Positions 39,037 through 49,072 of a stretch of DNA of 64,000 nucleotides are shown here, piece after piece (within the stretch, counting starts at the first letter, position 1; each line of letters opens with the position of its first letter). The notes beneath the pieces are model-generated. The model did no database searches. It was given only the letters and a program-made list of their open reading frames with translations, and was not told where the DNA came from. The stretch comes from CAVQBJ01 sp963819075 (GTDB lineage: Bacteria > Actinomycetota > Thermoleophilia > Solirubrobacterales > Solirubrobacteraceae), in NCBI GenBank assembly GCA_963819075.1, contig CAWFUP010000008.1, forward strand, positions 248,001 to 312,000, read 5' to 3'. Position numbers and translations under genes: made by a program.

Positions 39037-39238
39037 CAGGGGACCTCCTTGCGGTGGCGGTGGATGGACGTCGGGCGTCTTGCGGTGAGCGGACGCGAGT
39101 GAGCGCGCCGGCGGCGTCGAGGAGCACGCCCGCGCGGAGCGGCGAGCGATGGCGGACGGCGGCGAAGTCAGGTGCGGCGCGGGGCGGTGCGGCGGAGGAA
39201 GGGGCGTCCACCGTACGCACGGGCCCCGTCGGGACGCC

Positions 39239-39433
39239 TCAGCCGTCGCGACGGGGCCCGGGACCGGGCTCGCGTCTGACGCGACGGCGGTGCCGTTCCG
39301 CATTCCAGAGCCGAATCCGCGCGCCGTCGCCCACCCGCCCGGGCCGGGGGCGACGGCGCGAACGCGGGCGCCGCGACGGGGGCAACGGCACCGCGAGCCG
39401 GGGCGGCGGCACGGCGGCGCCAGGTGACGTCAT
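39239..39433 (-). CDS. Possible 64-residue Pro/Arg-rich protein
   Basis: The ATG at 39433 overlaps the stop of the large ATPase-relaxation gene as ATGA. The product is rich in Pro and Arg (PPPRLAVPLPPSRRPRSRRR) and would bind nucleic acid if real. The coupling supports it; the composition is also what GC-rich non-coding DNA yields. The next 200 bp up to the AAGGAGGT at about 39048 hold no other feature I can support. Confidence 0.35.
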   Translation of the reverse strand: MTSPGAAVPPPRLAVPLPPSRRPRSRRRPRPGRVGDGARIRLWNAERHRRRVRREPGPGPRRDG

Positions 39434-42400
39434 GACCGCAGGCCCGCCATGTGTGCGCAGGGCAGTTGGCGCTCGCGGGGCTCGGCCGCGCGCGCCGCGG
39501 GGTCGCCGCCGGCGTCGGCGCGGACGCCCGGCGGAAGCGGGTCGACGCCGTAGGCGGTCAGGCACCCGTCGTGGACGTCGCGCTCGGCAGCGAACAGGAC
39601 GCGTCGCGCGCCCGGGGTACTGCCAGTCGACGGGGTACTCGCCGTTGTACGCGCGGCAGGCGGTCAGCACCCCGTCGGCCCGCCGCGCGCATTCCCGCGC
39701 TCGCGCTCGATCGCGACACACGAACACGACGAACGGCGGCGTCCCGAGCTCGCGGCCGTAGCGCCGCGTGTGAACCGACCATCCGGAGACGAGGTGGTCG
39801 TAGCGCTCGAGCTTGCTCGCGGCGGCGGGCCCGAGCCGATCGTCGAGCTCGACGAGCAGATCGACCGTGCGATCGTCACGGCCGCCGCCGGGCGCACGGA
39901 CCTGCACGGCCACGTCGGGCCGACGGTCTCGAAGTGCTCGACCTCATGGCGCTCGCCCGAGCCGGCGGTGCGCAGGAAGTCGTGGGCCACGCGCCCGCCC
40001 GGCAGACGCAGGTCGTCGGGGCCGACGGCGACCGAGCGGCCGGCCACCCGCCGCGTCGGCGAGAGCACGCTCTCCCAGCGGCCGCGCAGCGACATGTGGG
40101 CCTCGCCCACGCAGCGCTGCAGCGCGAGCACCCACCCGGCGACGTGCACCTCGCGCCGGGCCCGGCGCAGGTCGATGTCAGACCCGTCCGCGAACGCCGC
40201 CGGCGCTTCCCCGTGTGCGGCGGCCGGCAGCCGATCACGCGCGGCGAGCAGGTCGAGGCCGGCCTGGCGGATGACGCAGCACATCGGCACGCCGCCGCCA
40301 TCGGCGCGGTGGAACTGAAAGCGCGCGATCCAACCGGCATCGGCAAGTCGCTTCAGCCGCCGCTGTGTCGTCGTGAGCGAACGCGCCGGCTGAAAGCGTC
40401 GGTGGACGTGGCTGCTCAGCACGTGACCGAGCCGGGCCACGAGGAGGAGGATCTCCAGGTCGAGGGCGTCCGGCGTCGGCGGGCGCGCCGGGGACCGTGG
40501 CGCCGGCGTCCAGCGCGCCCGCTGGGCGCCATCGACGTCGACGAGCTCGCGGAACGACGGCGCGGGCGCCCCCGGAGGACCGCCGCAGCGGGACCCGCCG
40601 ACGTCGGGCCGGCTCGGCCGGCCGCGGCCGGCCGGCTCGGCCGCCGCCGGAAGGGCCGCCGGGACCGCGGCCGGCCTCGGCTGGTCGTCGGCGGCGGGCA
40701 CGCCATTCTGCGCGGCGGCCGGCGTCGCAGCGCCCTCGACGCGCTCGGCGTCCCAATGAGGCTGCCGCAGGTCGGCGAGATAGCGCCCACCGCGCGCGGC
40801 CTGGCGGGCGGCGTGCGCGGCGATGCGCTCGGGGGCGACGCGAAGGGGGATGGTCCGCGCCACGAACGGCGGCTGGCGGCCCTCAGGGGTCGTCCAGCTC
40901 ACGATCGCGTGGTGCCGCGGAAGGTGCAGCCGGGCGTCCGGTCGACCGAGCGCCGATAGCGGCTCGCGCTCGCCGGAACGGACGCTGTCGACGAACTGGG
41001 CCATCATCAGGCTCGCCCCGGCGCGCGCGTCCTGCGACCGAGGCGGTGGCGAAGTACACGCGGTGGGCGAACAGCGCATCGAGCTGGGCGCGCACGTCCC
41101 GGTCGACCCACTGCGCGTCGGTCTGCCAGCAGGCGACGGTCTCCAGGCCCGCCGAGCGCTTGAGCGCCATCGTGTCCGCGAAGCCGCGGTTGATCACGAG
41201 CGGTGCCTCGTCGACCTTCAGCGCGACGGCCACGCGATCGACGTCGGCCACGCGGTCCTGCTGGCGGGCGAGCGCGGCGTCGAGCATGCCGACGATGAGT
41301 TGCATCAGGACCGACGTGTTGCCCGCGCCCATCGCCCCGAGGGCGCCCTTGACGACGAGCACCTCGCGGCGGGCGATGACGGCGTCGAGGTCGATCCGAA
41401 GCGAGTCGTTGAGGAGCACCCGCTTGATCGACGCCGAGTTGAGCAGGCGCGCGAGCTTGTTCACCGGCGAGTCGAGCTTCGAGGTGGTCATGGATCGCGC
41501 GTCGGCCAGCTGCGCGACCAGCTCGGACGTGAAGAACTCCGAGATCTCCTTGAACTCGGGCATGCCGCGCACGCGCGAGCCGACGCGGCGCCGGTAGGCG
41601 TAGCCCTCCTCCCCGACCGAGAGCAGGCGCGCGGCATCCCACAACGACGCCCGCGCATCGGCGGCGAGGACCGCGATGACCGCGTTCCTCAGATAGCGGT
41701 CCGAGCTGGCGCGGATGTCCGCGTCGGTGAACAGGTTCCGCAGCGCCCCGACGACGTAGTCGGCGATGACGTCCGCCGGCGCGGCCGCGGAGAGCGGGTT
41801 GAAGCCGCACGTCGGCCGCGCAAAGTCGAGCACCGTGCAGACGCGCGTGTCGGGCACGAGGCTCACCGCTGCGTCGGCGGCGTCGCCCTTTGGATCGAGG
41901 ACGATCACCGCGCAGTTCTCGCGCAGCAAATCCTCGGCGATCGTCGCGACGAGGAAGCTCGACTTACCTTGATCCACCGTCCCGGGCACGGCCACGTTCT
42001 GGCGGCGCAGCTCGGGATGGATCGACACCGGCCCGCGCGCGTCGCGCAGACAACCGGCGCCCTCGGCGGGACGCCGGATCGCCGGCGCGGCCGGCGCGAC
42101 CGGCAGCCCCGGGCGCGCAAACGGCGTTGTCAGGTAGTCGATCGACGGCAGCTGCCAGAGGAGCGGCAGCTCGGTCGGCGCGAGCACACCGCGTTGGAAC
42201 GACGGCAGCGGGTTGCCCTCACCCCGCCCGAGGCGGCGGTCGTAGAGGCGCAGCCACCCGTGGCGCACTGCCGTGCCGCGCTCGACGAGCGCGTTGCGAG
42301 CGCCGCGCGCTCGCAACTCCGACGCAATCGCCTCGCAGGCGCGCCGATCGGGCGCACCGATTCGCAGGTCGCCGAAGAAGAGCGGGCGGTGCTGGAGATC

Positions 42401-43264
42401 GAGCGCGCCCCGCAGCTCGGCGAGTTCGACCTCCGATCGCCGGCGCTCGCCGGGCACGCCGCCGAACGCGCTGAGGGCCGCCTCGTGGCGGCGAAAACGC
42501 CGCCGAGCCCAGCGCTCGAACGAGGCCGGTGCCGGGGTGAGCGCGAGCTGCACGACGGCGTCGGCGCCCACCGCTCCAATCGCAGTCAGCAGCCGGTTGG
42601 CCGGCGAGACGTCGTCGCGATCGCGCGGGTCCACGACCCGGAGCGGCTCGATGAACCGCGCGCGCTTCTTGAGCCGCAGCAGGCAGGGCGGCCGGACGAG
42701 CGGCGCCACGCCCGCGTCCAGGCGAACGTTCGGATACGCGGCGCGCAGCGCGCTCTCGACGAGTGACTCGCTGCCGCGCGGACAGGCCACGGCGAGGAAC
42801 GCCTCCCCGCCGCCGTGATGGACCTCGAGCGCCAGCGAGGGCTGGCCGGCCACCAGCCGTCGCCACCACCGCCGCAGCAGCCGCTTGTGGAGCGCCTCGA
42901 ACATGTCCACGAGCGCGTCGGGCGCGGCCCGATCGCTGCGATGCGCCGACAGTCGCAGACGGACGTAGTCCCGACGCCGCCGCGCGAGTCCACGTGACGC
43001 CGCGAGGCCGGCCAGCACCGTGCCCGCGATGGCGACCAGCAGACGCAGGGGCGCCGGCCCCGGCACCGGGCGGACGTCCCAGCACCAGCGGAGCGCCGCG
43101 CCCACGACGGCGCCGAACTGGTGCCACGTGGGAAGCGCCGGCCGAGCGCGTCCTCCGCGCAGGAGCGCCCCGGGCCCGCCCCGAAGCAGCCACCACACAC
43201 ACGCTGCCGCCGCAGCCGCGGCGAGGATTCCGAGCAGGCGCCAGAGCACAGACCGGGCGAACAT
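39430..43264 (-). CDS. VirD4/TraG-like ATPase fused to a Replic_Relax-type domain, frameshifted
   Basis: The ATG at 43264 (GGAGG 10 nt upstream) starts with two membrane helices. A roughly 300-residue N-terminal region follows, then Walker A VAVPGTVDQGKSSFLVA, AVIVLDPKGDAADAAVSL, LVVKGALGAMGAGNTSVLMQ, VDEAPLVINRGF and ETVACWQTDAQW. Past a shift near 41045 the chain continues (ARAGASLMMAQFVDSVRSG) through a Pro/Ala linker into a replication-relaxation domain (LDLEILLLVARLGHVLSSHV, RRLKRLADAGWIARFQF, RTVDLLVELDDRLGPAAASKLERYDH, TPPFVVFVCRD). Further shifts lie near 39930 and 39610. The linker keeps third-position G/C bias, so the fusion looks genuine. It should act on DNA at the membrane. Confidence 0.75.
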
Positions 43265-43481
43265 CGCCGGCCGCCTCCGACCACGGGTGCCCGAACGGGA
43301 CAGCCCTCGTCCGAACGTCCGCACCCGCGGCAGACCTTCGTCCAGCGGCGGCCGTCGTCGCTCATGGCCGCTCGTCCGAGCTGCCGGACCTCGCGTTCAG
43401 CGCGGCGCTCGGCCACGTCGATGCCAGACGTGCGGCGCCGCTCGCGCGCCGCAGCAAATCCCCGATCCGCTGGAGCCAACC

Positions 43482-44633
43482 GTGCCGCCGCTTCGCCTCA
43501 TCCGCCGCCTCGCCCGTCCCCGCCTCGTCCTCACCGGCGCCGCCACGCTCGCTCTCGCCGGCGCACTGCCGGCGACCGGCGCGGCCGCCGTGATGACCTT
43601 CGGCAGCACGCTGTCGGAGCCGGCGAGCGAGAACACCGCGACGAACCTCAACTACCCCGGCACGACGTTCGCCTACGGGAGCGGGACGGTGCACATCAAC
43701 CACGACGGCGCCGACACCGCGCTGTGGAACGCGGCGCTCGGCTCCGCCAGCCCGACCGCGCCGGCCGAGGGGCAGATCACCAGCATCACGCTGGAGGGCT
43801 GTGCCGAACCGGCCGCCAACGGCCCGGCGCCGACGACCCAGATCCACTTCCAGGCGCTCACCCCGCAGGGCAGCGGCGTAGTCATCGACGTCACTACGCA
43901 GCCGTTCGACATCCCGGTCTGCGGGACCGGCGGGGCGAGCGGGTCGACCCAGACCGTCTACCAGCCGGCGAACTTCTGCGTCCACCAGGGCGATTACGTC
44001 GACTTCAACGACGAAGGCGGATTCGACTCGACGGCCTACCCGAGCGGCGTGCCCTACGAGGTGCTCGGTGGGGCCGGCGGCTCAACCGTCATCTCGGACA
44101 TCGCCCACGATCAGACGAACAACGGCGACGTGCTGTCGCCGAGCGTCACTGCCGCGACCAACGGGTGGGCCACGAACGCTGGCGAGGAGCTGATGATGCA
44201 GACCACGCTCGCGACGGGACCGGACGCCACCCCGCTGTGCCCCGGCGGCACGCAGGGCCAGAAGGCGCCTGCGCCGCAGGCCGGACAGCCCGGCGGCCCC
44301 CCCGGCCTGACGATCCCCCACCCCCAGCACGAGAGCGTCAGTCGTCAGCTCGTCGTGCAGCTATCGGTGTACTGCGCGCAGGCGCTGCCGTGCAACGGCA
44401 TGGTGTCGCTGACGAGCAACCTGCCAGCGAGCGCCGCGTCCGGTCCGCGCGTGCAGTCGATCGGGTCGGCCGGCCTGGCGATGTCCGGCCACTCGGGAAC
44501 GCATGTGGCCATGCACGTCAGCACCACGACGATGGCCATGCTGCGCAAGCATCGCGTGGGCATCCCGGTGACGATGACCGTCACGCTGGCCAACGGCGTA
44601 CGCACGACCCAGGTGATCACGCTCCTGCAGTGA
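43482..44633 (+). CDS. Secreted Cys-containing protein, paralogue A
   Basis: GGAG lies 7 nt before the GTG at 43482. The 383-residue product has a signal peptide (about residues 1-36, ending GAAA). The mature beta-rich domain shares blocks with the next gene: NFCVHQGDYVDFNDEGG, TNNGDVLSP, GEELMMQTTLATGPDATPLCPGG. A Pro/Gly linker (APAPQAGQPGGPPG) leads to a second beta domain with a Cys pair. It is probably an extracellular or envelope protein. I recognise no named family. Confidence 0.7.
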   Translation: MPPLRLIRRLARPRLVLTGAATLALAGALPATGAAAVMTFGSTLSEPASENTATNLNYPGTTFAYGSGTVHINHDGADTALWNAALGSASPTAPAEGQITSITLEGCAEPAANGPAPTTQIHFQALTPQGSGVVIDVTTQPFDIPVCGTGGASGSTQTVYQPANFCVHQGDYVDFNDEGGFDSTAYPSGVPYEVLGGAGGSTVISDIAHDQTNNGDVLSPSVTAATNGWATNAGEELMMQTTLATGPDATPLCPGGTQGQKAPAPQAGQPGGPPGLTIPHPQHESVSRQLVVQLSVYCAQALPCNGMVSLTSNLPASAASGPRVQSIGSAGLAMSGHSGTHVAMHVSTTTMAMLRKHRVGIPVTMTVTLANGVRTTQVITLLQ

Positions 44634-44704
44634 CGCCGGCGAGCCGCGCCCGCCGCGGCGCCCGGCAATGAAATATCCTCGACAGCCCGCGCTCTTGCCA
44701 CGCG

Positions 44705-45730
44705 ATGCGTTGGGACCGCCACATGTCTCTCGCGACAGGCCCGACCACGCCGCGCCCGCGATCCTCAGCGAGGTGGCAGCTGACCCTGGGCGCGTTGCTC
44801 GCCGCCGCCCTCGCGATCACACTCGCCCTCGGCCCCGCGACGCGCGAGGCCCGAGCCGACGCCTATCTCGGCAGCACGCTGCTCCTGCGCCACACGCCGG
44901 ACGCGACAGAGCCGGTCGCCGTCGACAGCCTCTTCTGGCTGACCGCACTGGCCAGCGACACGCTGAACGTGCGCCGCTACCTCGTGACCCAGCCCGGCCA
45001 GATCGTGCAGTTCCAGGTGCGGGGCTACACCGCGGGGGCCGCCCCGGCCACGATCCACTTCCAGGACCTGCGCCCGAACCCGAGCGGGGCGCTGCAAATC
45101 GTCGCCTCGAGCGGGGCCTACCCGCTCCCGACGACCGACGGCATCTGGTCGTTCGACCCCGAGAACTTCTGCGTCCAAGCCGGCGACTACCTCGGCTTCA
45201 ACGAGGGGGGCGGCTCCCCGGTCGACGTCTTCGCCAGCGTCCCGGGATCGACCACGCAGCGCTTCTCCTCGAACTTCGGGACGAACAACGGCGACCTCGT
45301 CATGCCCACCGCCCTCACGAACGTCGAGCTGCTGATGGCCGCCTACGAGGGAACCGGGCCGCACGCGAACCCGCTGTGCGGTGGGATCGCCGGGAGCGAG
45401 CTGCACGTGACGGCACATTCGATCGCCGTGGGCGCGGCCGGCGGCGCGTCCGTGCCGCTGGCCTGCACCGGCCCGCTGCCGTGCTCGGGCTCGCTCACCG
45501 TCATCGCGACCGTCAAGCCGCGGCACGGGCACGCACGCACGGTCGCCGTCGCACAGACCCAGTTCGCGCTCGGCAGCCACGCCAGCGGCGCCCCGACCGT
45601 GACGATCGACGCGGCGGGACGCAGCCTGCTGCGTACGCATCACGGGTCGCTGCCGGTGACGATCGCCGCCGCGCTCGGCAACGGCGGGCCGGCCGACACG
45701 CTGAGCGCCACAGCGACGCTGACCGGCTGA
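44705..45730 (+). CDS. Secreted Cys-containing protein, paralogue B
   Basis: This 341-residue protein has an uncleaved-looking basic start, a hydrophobic signal segment (WQLTLGALLAAALAITLALG) and the same block order as the preceding protein: ENFCVQAGDYLGFNEGGG, GTNNGDLVMPT, VELLMAAYEGTGPHANPLCGG and a C-terminal beta domain with LACTGPLPCSG. The shared cysteines could form disulfides. An ATG at 44723 is an alternative start. The tandem arrangement indicates duplication of an exported structural or binding protein of unknown role. Confidence 0.7.
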   Translation: MRWDRHMSLATGPTTPRPRSSARWQLTLGALLAAALAITLALGPATREARADAYLGSTLLLRHTPDATEPVAVDSLFWLTALASDTLNVRRYLVTQPGQIVQFQVRGYTAGAAPATIHFQDLRPNPSGALQIVASSGAYPLPTTDGIWSFDPENFCVQAGDYLGFNEGGGSPVDVFASVPGSTTQRFSSNFGTNNGDLVMPTALTNVELLMAAYEGTGPHANPLCGGIAGSELHVTAHSIAVGAAGGASVPLACTGPLPCSGSLTVIATVKPRHGHARTVAVAQTQFALGSHASGAPTVTIDAAGRSLLRTHHGSLPVTIAAALGNGGPADTLSATATLTG

Positions 45731-45744
45731 GCGGGTCCGCGGCG

Positions 45745-46332
45745 ATGGAGCTGTCACGGCCCGCCGCCTGGGAGCTGCTCACGGAATGGGTGCGGTCCGA
45801 CTCGCTGCGCCGTCACTGCCTCGCCGTCGAGGCCGCCATGCGCGCCGAGGCGAGGCGGCTCGGCGGCGACGAGGAGCTGTGGGGCCTCACCGGGCTGTTA
45901 CACGACCTCGACTACGAACGACACCCCGACCTCGAGACCGGGCACCCGCGCGTGGCGGTCGCCGAGCTGGAACGGCTCGGCTATCCACCGGAGATCGTGC
46001 GCGGCGTCGCGTCGCACGCCGATTTCCTCGGCGTCACGCGCGAGAGCGAGATGGAGCTCGCGCTCGCCGCGGTCGATGAGCTGTGCGGCTTCATCACCGC
46101 CTGCGCCTACGTGCGCCCGCAGGGGATCGAGGGACTGACAGTGAAATCGGTCCGCAAGAAGCTCAAGCAGCCGAGCTTCGCCGCCGCGGTCAACCGCGAC
46201 GACATCTTCGAGACCGCCGCCGCGCTCGGCGTCGATCTCGACGCGCACATCACGTTCGTCATCGGCGCGCTCGCGCCGCACGCCGCCGACCTCGGCCTGC
46301 TCGGCACGCCGGCCACCGAGTCCTCCGCCTAG
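45745..46332 (+). CDS. HD-domain phosphohydrolase
   Basis: The 195-residue protein has the HD signature H53-D54 in GLTGLLHDLDYERHP, with H24 in SLRRHCLAVE and later HADFLG and AAVDELCGFITACAYVRPQG. This matches the small HD hydrolases often annotated HDIG-type. They hydrolyse nucleotides or phosphoesters; the substrate is not readable. It starts 12 bp after the secreted paralogue. Confidence 0.85.
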   Translation: MELSRPAAWELLTEWVRSDSLRRHCLAVEAAMRAEARRLGGDEELWGLTGLLHDLDYERHPDLETGHPRVAVAELERLGYPPEIVRGVASHADFLGVTRESEMELALAAVDELCGFITACAYVRPQGIEGLTVKSVRKKLKQPSFAAAVNRDDIFETAAALGVDLDAHITFVIGALAPHAADLGLLGTPATESSA

Positions 46333-46363
46333 CGCACGCGAACCGTCCGGTGCCGGGCTCAGT

Positions 46364-47950
46364 ATGCCCGGTCCCGTGCCCGCCCCCTCCCCCGCCACGA
46401 CCTCCGATCTTCGTGACTGGCAGGTCCGGGCGCTGACCGCGCTGGCGGACTGGACGGCCGGGTCGTTTCTCATCTCGGCCGCCCCCGGCGCCGGGAAGAC
46501 GCGCCCGGCGCTCGAGTACGCTGGCGAGCTGTTGCGGCGCGGCGTCGCGCGGCGGATCGTCGTCGTATGCCCAACGGCGCCGCTGACGCGCCAGTGGGCG
46601 GCCGCCGCGGCGCGGCTCGGCGTGCATCTCGTACCCGACGCCGAGGAGCCGCGACCGCCCCGGGACTTCCACGGCGTCGCCATCACGTACGCCAGGATCG
46701 CCGCCGATCCGCGACGCTGGGCGCGGGGCATCGACGAGCACGCGTTCATCATCGCCGACGAGGCGCATCACCTCGGGGAGGACCTGGCCTGGGGCGACGC
46801 CTTCTCGGCGGCCCGCGGACGCGCCACGCGCGTGCTGCTGCTGTCCGGGACGCCGTTTCGCTCCGACGCGAGCCCGATCCCCGGGGTGCGCTACGACCGC
46901 GATGGCGTCGCCGTTCCCGACGTCGCCTACACCTACGGCGAGGCCGTCGCCGACGGCGTCTGCCGCCCGGTCGCCTTCGTCACCTACGACGGCACGCTGT
47001 CGTGGCGGAGCGGCGACGACGTGATCGAGTCGTCGTTCGAGACGGTCCTCACCGCGCGCGAGGCGAGCCGCCGCTACCGCACCGCGATCTCGACCGAGCT
47101 GCCCGACGGCCTGCCCCGCATCCTGCGCGAGGCGCACGAGCGCCTGCAGGGGCTGCGCAGCGACGGACACCGCGACGCCGGCGGCCTCGTCGTCGCCGCC
47201 GACGCGGCACACGCTCGCCGCGTCGCGGCGCACCTGCGTGAGGTAACCGGCCGCGCCCCGGTCGTCGTCCTGCACACCGAGACCCGGGCGGCCGAGCGGC
47301 TCGCCGCGTTCGCCGGCTCGCGCGAGCCGTGGATCGTGGCCGTCAACATGGTCTCCGAGGGCGTCGACGTCCCCCGGCTGCGCGTCGGCGTCTACGCGAG
47401 CGCCGCCAAGACCCCGCTCGTCTTCCGCCAGATCGTCGGGCGCTTCGTGCGGACGATCACAGGACGACCCCCTGAGCCGAGCTGGCTGTACCTGCCGGCC
47501 GACCCCGTGCTGCGCCGCCACGCCGGCGAGGTCGAGGGCGAGCTGCGTCACGTGCTGCGCGCGAGCGACGAGGCCGCCGTCGACGAGCCGCTCGAGCGCC
47601 GACAGACCGAGCGCGGCCACCCGGTCGACTTCACGCCGCTGATGGCCGACGTGGCGCCGCAGATGACGCTGTTCGGCCCGGCGCCGCGGGCCACTCGACC
47701 CCGCGCGCCGGCCACGTCGGTCGCCGAGGCCGAACCGCCCGCGGTCGCGGCCTTCGAGCGGCGCGCTCTGCTGCGCGAGAAGCGCCACCGCCTCGTGGCC
47801 GACGTCTGCCGCCGCGAGCGACGCACCCACCGCGAGATCAACGCCTGGCTCAACCAGAAGGTCGGGGTCCGACGCGTCGACGATGCGACGATCGAGCAGC
47901 TCGAGCGCTCGGTCACGCTGCTCCTGGGCCGACTCGGGGCGCGGATCTGA
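46364..47950 (+). CDS. SF2 DEAD/DEAH-box-type helicase
   Basis: The 528-residue protein has a compact SF2 core: DLRDWQVRALTAL, Walker A ISAAPGAGKT (38-46), VVCPTAPLTRQWA, Walker B FIIADEAHHLGEDL (132-135), LLLSGTPFRS, VAVNMVSEGVDVPRLRVG and IVGRFVRTITG. This layout is that of RapA/XPB-like DNA translocases. The C-terminal 130 residues are charged and unfamiliar (HREINAWLNQKVGVRRVDD). Such standalone helicases occur in repair and in defence systems; no partner nuclease is adjacent. Confidence 0.9.
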   Translation: MPGPVPAPSPATTSDLRDWQVRALTALADWTAGSFLISAAPGAGKTRPALEYAGELLRRGVARRIVVVCPTAPLTRQWAAAAARLGVHLVPDAEEPRPPRDFHGVAITYARIAADPRRWARGIDEHAFIIADEAHHLGEDLAWGDAFSAARGRATRVLLLSGTPFRSDASPIPGVRYDRDGVAVPDVAYTYGEAVADGVCRPVAFVTYDGTLSWRSGDDVIESSFETVLTAREASRRYRTAISTELPDGLPRILREAHERLQGLRSDGHRDAGGLVVAADAAHARRVAAHLREVTGRAPVVVLHTETRAAERLAAFAGSREPWIVAVNMVSEGVDVPRLRVGVYASAAKTPLVFRQIVGRFVRTITGRPPEPSWLYLPADPVLRRHAGEVEGELRHVLRASDEAAVDEPLERRQTERGHPVDFTPLMADVAPQMTLFGPAPRATRPRAPATSVAEAEPPAVAAFERRALLREKRHRLVADVCRRERRTHREINAWLNQKVGVRRVDDATIEQLERSVTLLLGRLGARI

Positions 47951-47955
47951 GGCGG

Positions 47956-48615
47956 CTAGGCCGGGATGCTCTGCTGTTCGGGCGTCAGCACACGCCAGCG
48001 GACGTCGAGCGCTCGCCCGGTGCAGCCGGCGACGGCCACCGTCTCCTCGGCCAGCGGTCCGCCGATCTCCGCGGTGACACGGGCCAGGCACGCCGCGGCC
48101 TGATCGCGGCTCGCGCCGCATGCCCGCACCGCGGCCTCCATCGTCACCCACCAGCGCGCCGTCACGGCGGAGCGCTCGGCCGGCGCGGCAGCCTCGATCT
48201 CCTCGCGTGCGGCGGGCGGTAGCAGCGCGCTGACGATCGCGTCGTGCCCGGGCGCATCGGCCTGCGGCGCGACGGCGACGCCGACGGGCGCCGCGTCACA
48301 GAGCGCGACGGCGTACCAGCGCGCGCCGTGGGCGAGGCCGAAGTACGGACCGCCGCCGAGCAGGAACGGCTGGCCGTTGCGGCCGCTGGCGATCTGCAGC
48401 TCGCGCGCGGGGCGACCGGTGTGCTGCGCGAGCGCCCGACGAAGCAGGCGCCGCCCGCTGTAGAAGCGGTCGCGCTCGCCCTCGTCGCCGATCGCGCTCG
48501 CCCGCGAGCGCTCCTCGTGGGACAGGCCGTCGGACCCGGCGCCGGCCCCCGGCTGGTGTGGCGCCAGCAGAACCTCGACGGGAACCGGCCGCCGACGCCG
48601 ACGGGTCCCGACCAC
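47956..48615 (-). CDS. Degenerate 4'-phosphopantetheinyl-transferase-like protein
   Basis: The C-terminal part follows the Sfp/PPTase pattern: RFYSGRRLLRRALAQHTGRPARELQIASGRNGQPFL, FGLAHGARWYAVALCDAAPVGVAVAP and RWWVTMEAAVRACG. In active enzymes the two last motifs read GxDxE and WxxKEA; here they are GVAVAP and WVTMEA. The main magnesium ligands are therefore missing. It may be a pseudo-enzyme or a binding protein. The start is uncertain: GTG 48615 is chosen because third-position bias disappears upstream, although the frame stays open to 48795 and an ATG exists at 48735. Confidence 0.6.
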   Translation of the reverse strand: MVGTRRRRRPVPVEVLLAPHQPGAGAGSDGLSHEERSRASAIGDEGERDRFYSGRRLLRRALAQHTGRPARELQIASGRNGQPFLLGGGPYFGLAHGARWYAVALCDAAPVGVAVAPQADAPGHDAIVSALLPPAAREEIEAAAPAERSAVTARWWVTMEAAVRACGASRDQAAACLARVTAEIGGPLAEETVAVAGCTGRALDVRWRVLTPEQQSIPA

Positions 48616-49072
48616 GGTCAGGCCGCGCCTTCGATCGCGGGTGCCACAGGGAGGGAGTTGAGGGGGAAAGGATCGACCACGGGCCAGCCTGGCGACGCGG
48701 CCGGCAGCGCGGGGCGACCTGCTCCGCGCCAGCATCAACGGCCGCCTGGTCGTTGCGACTGTAGGGCCCGGTCGCGCTCGAGCGCCGCCCCGCAATCGGA
48801 CGCAAAGCGAACCCTAACTTGGACGCCTCGCACGCCAACCCAGGCCGAACGACGTCCGGCCGTACCCACAGCGACCGCCGTCGAGCTGCGCACCCGCGAC
48901 ACGGTCGGACGGGCGAGCGCCGGCGTGCCCTTTTTTCGCAATTTGCGAGTTTTTGTGTTGATTTTTGTTGATATGACTTGGTGCCGGGGCGAGGAGGTGG
49001 GACATTCGTATACCCCCACGCGGGTGGGTCGCCACAGGCTGCTGGCGTCGGCGCCCGCAGGAAGGAGACCGC
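48616..49072. other. Intergenic region with AT-rich island
   Basis: No convincing gene lies here. It contains a possible minus-strand -10 (TACAGT at 48758-48763), the T-rich island at 48931-48980 and a CCCAC/GTGGG hairpin at 49015-49028, all likely regulatory for the two small genes that follow. Confidence 0.5.
48931..48980 (+). promoter_or_regulatory. AT-rich island upstream of the two small genes
   Basis: Against very GC-rich surroundings, this stretch has T6, the palindrome CGCAATTTGCG (48937-48947) and repeated TTTTTGT/GTTGAT words ending near TTGATATGAC. It could be a promoter/operator or xenogeneic DNA bound by a silencer. The contrast with flanking DNA is the main evidence. Confidence 0.5.
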
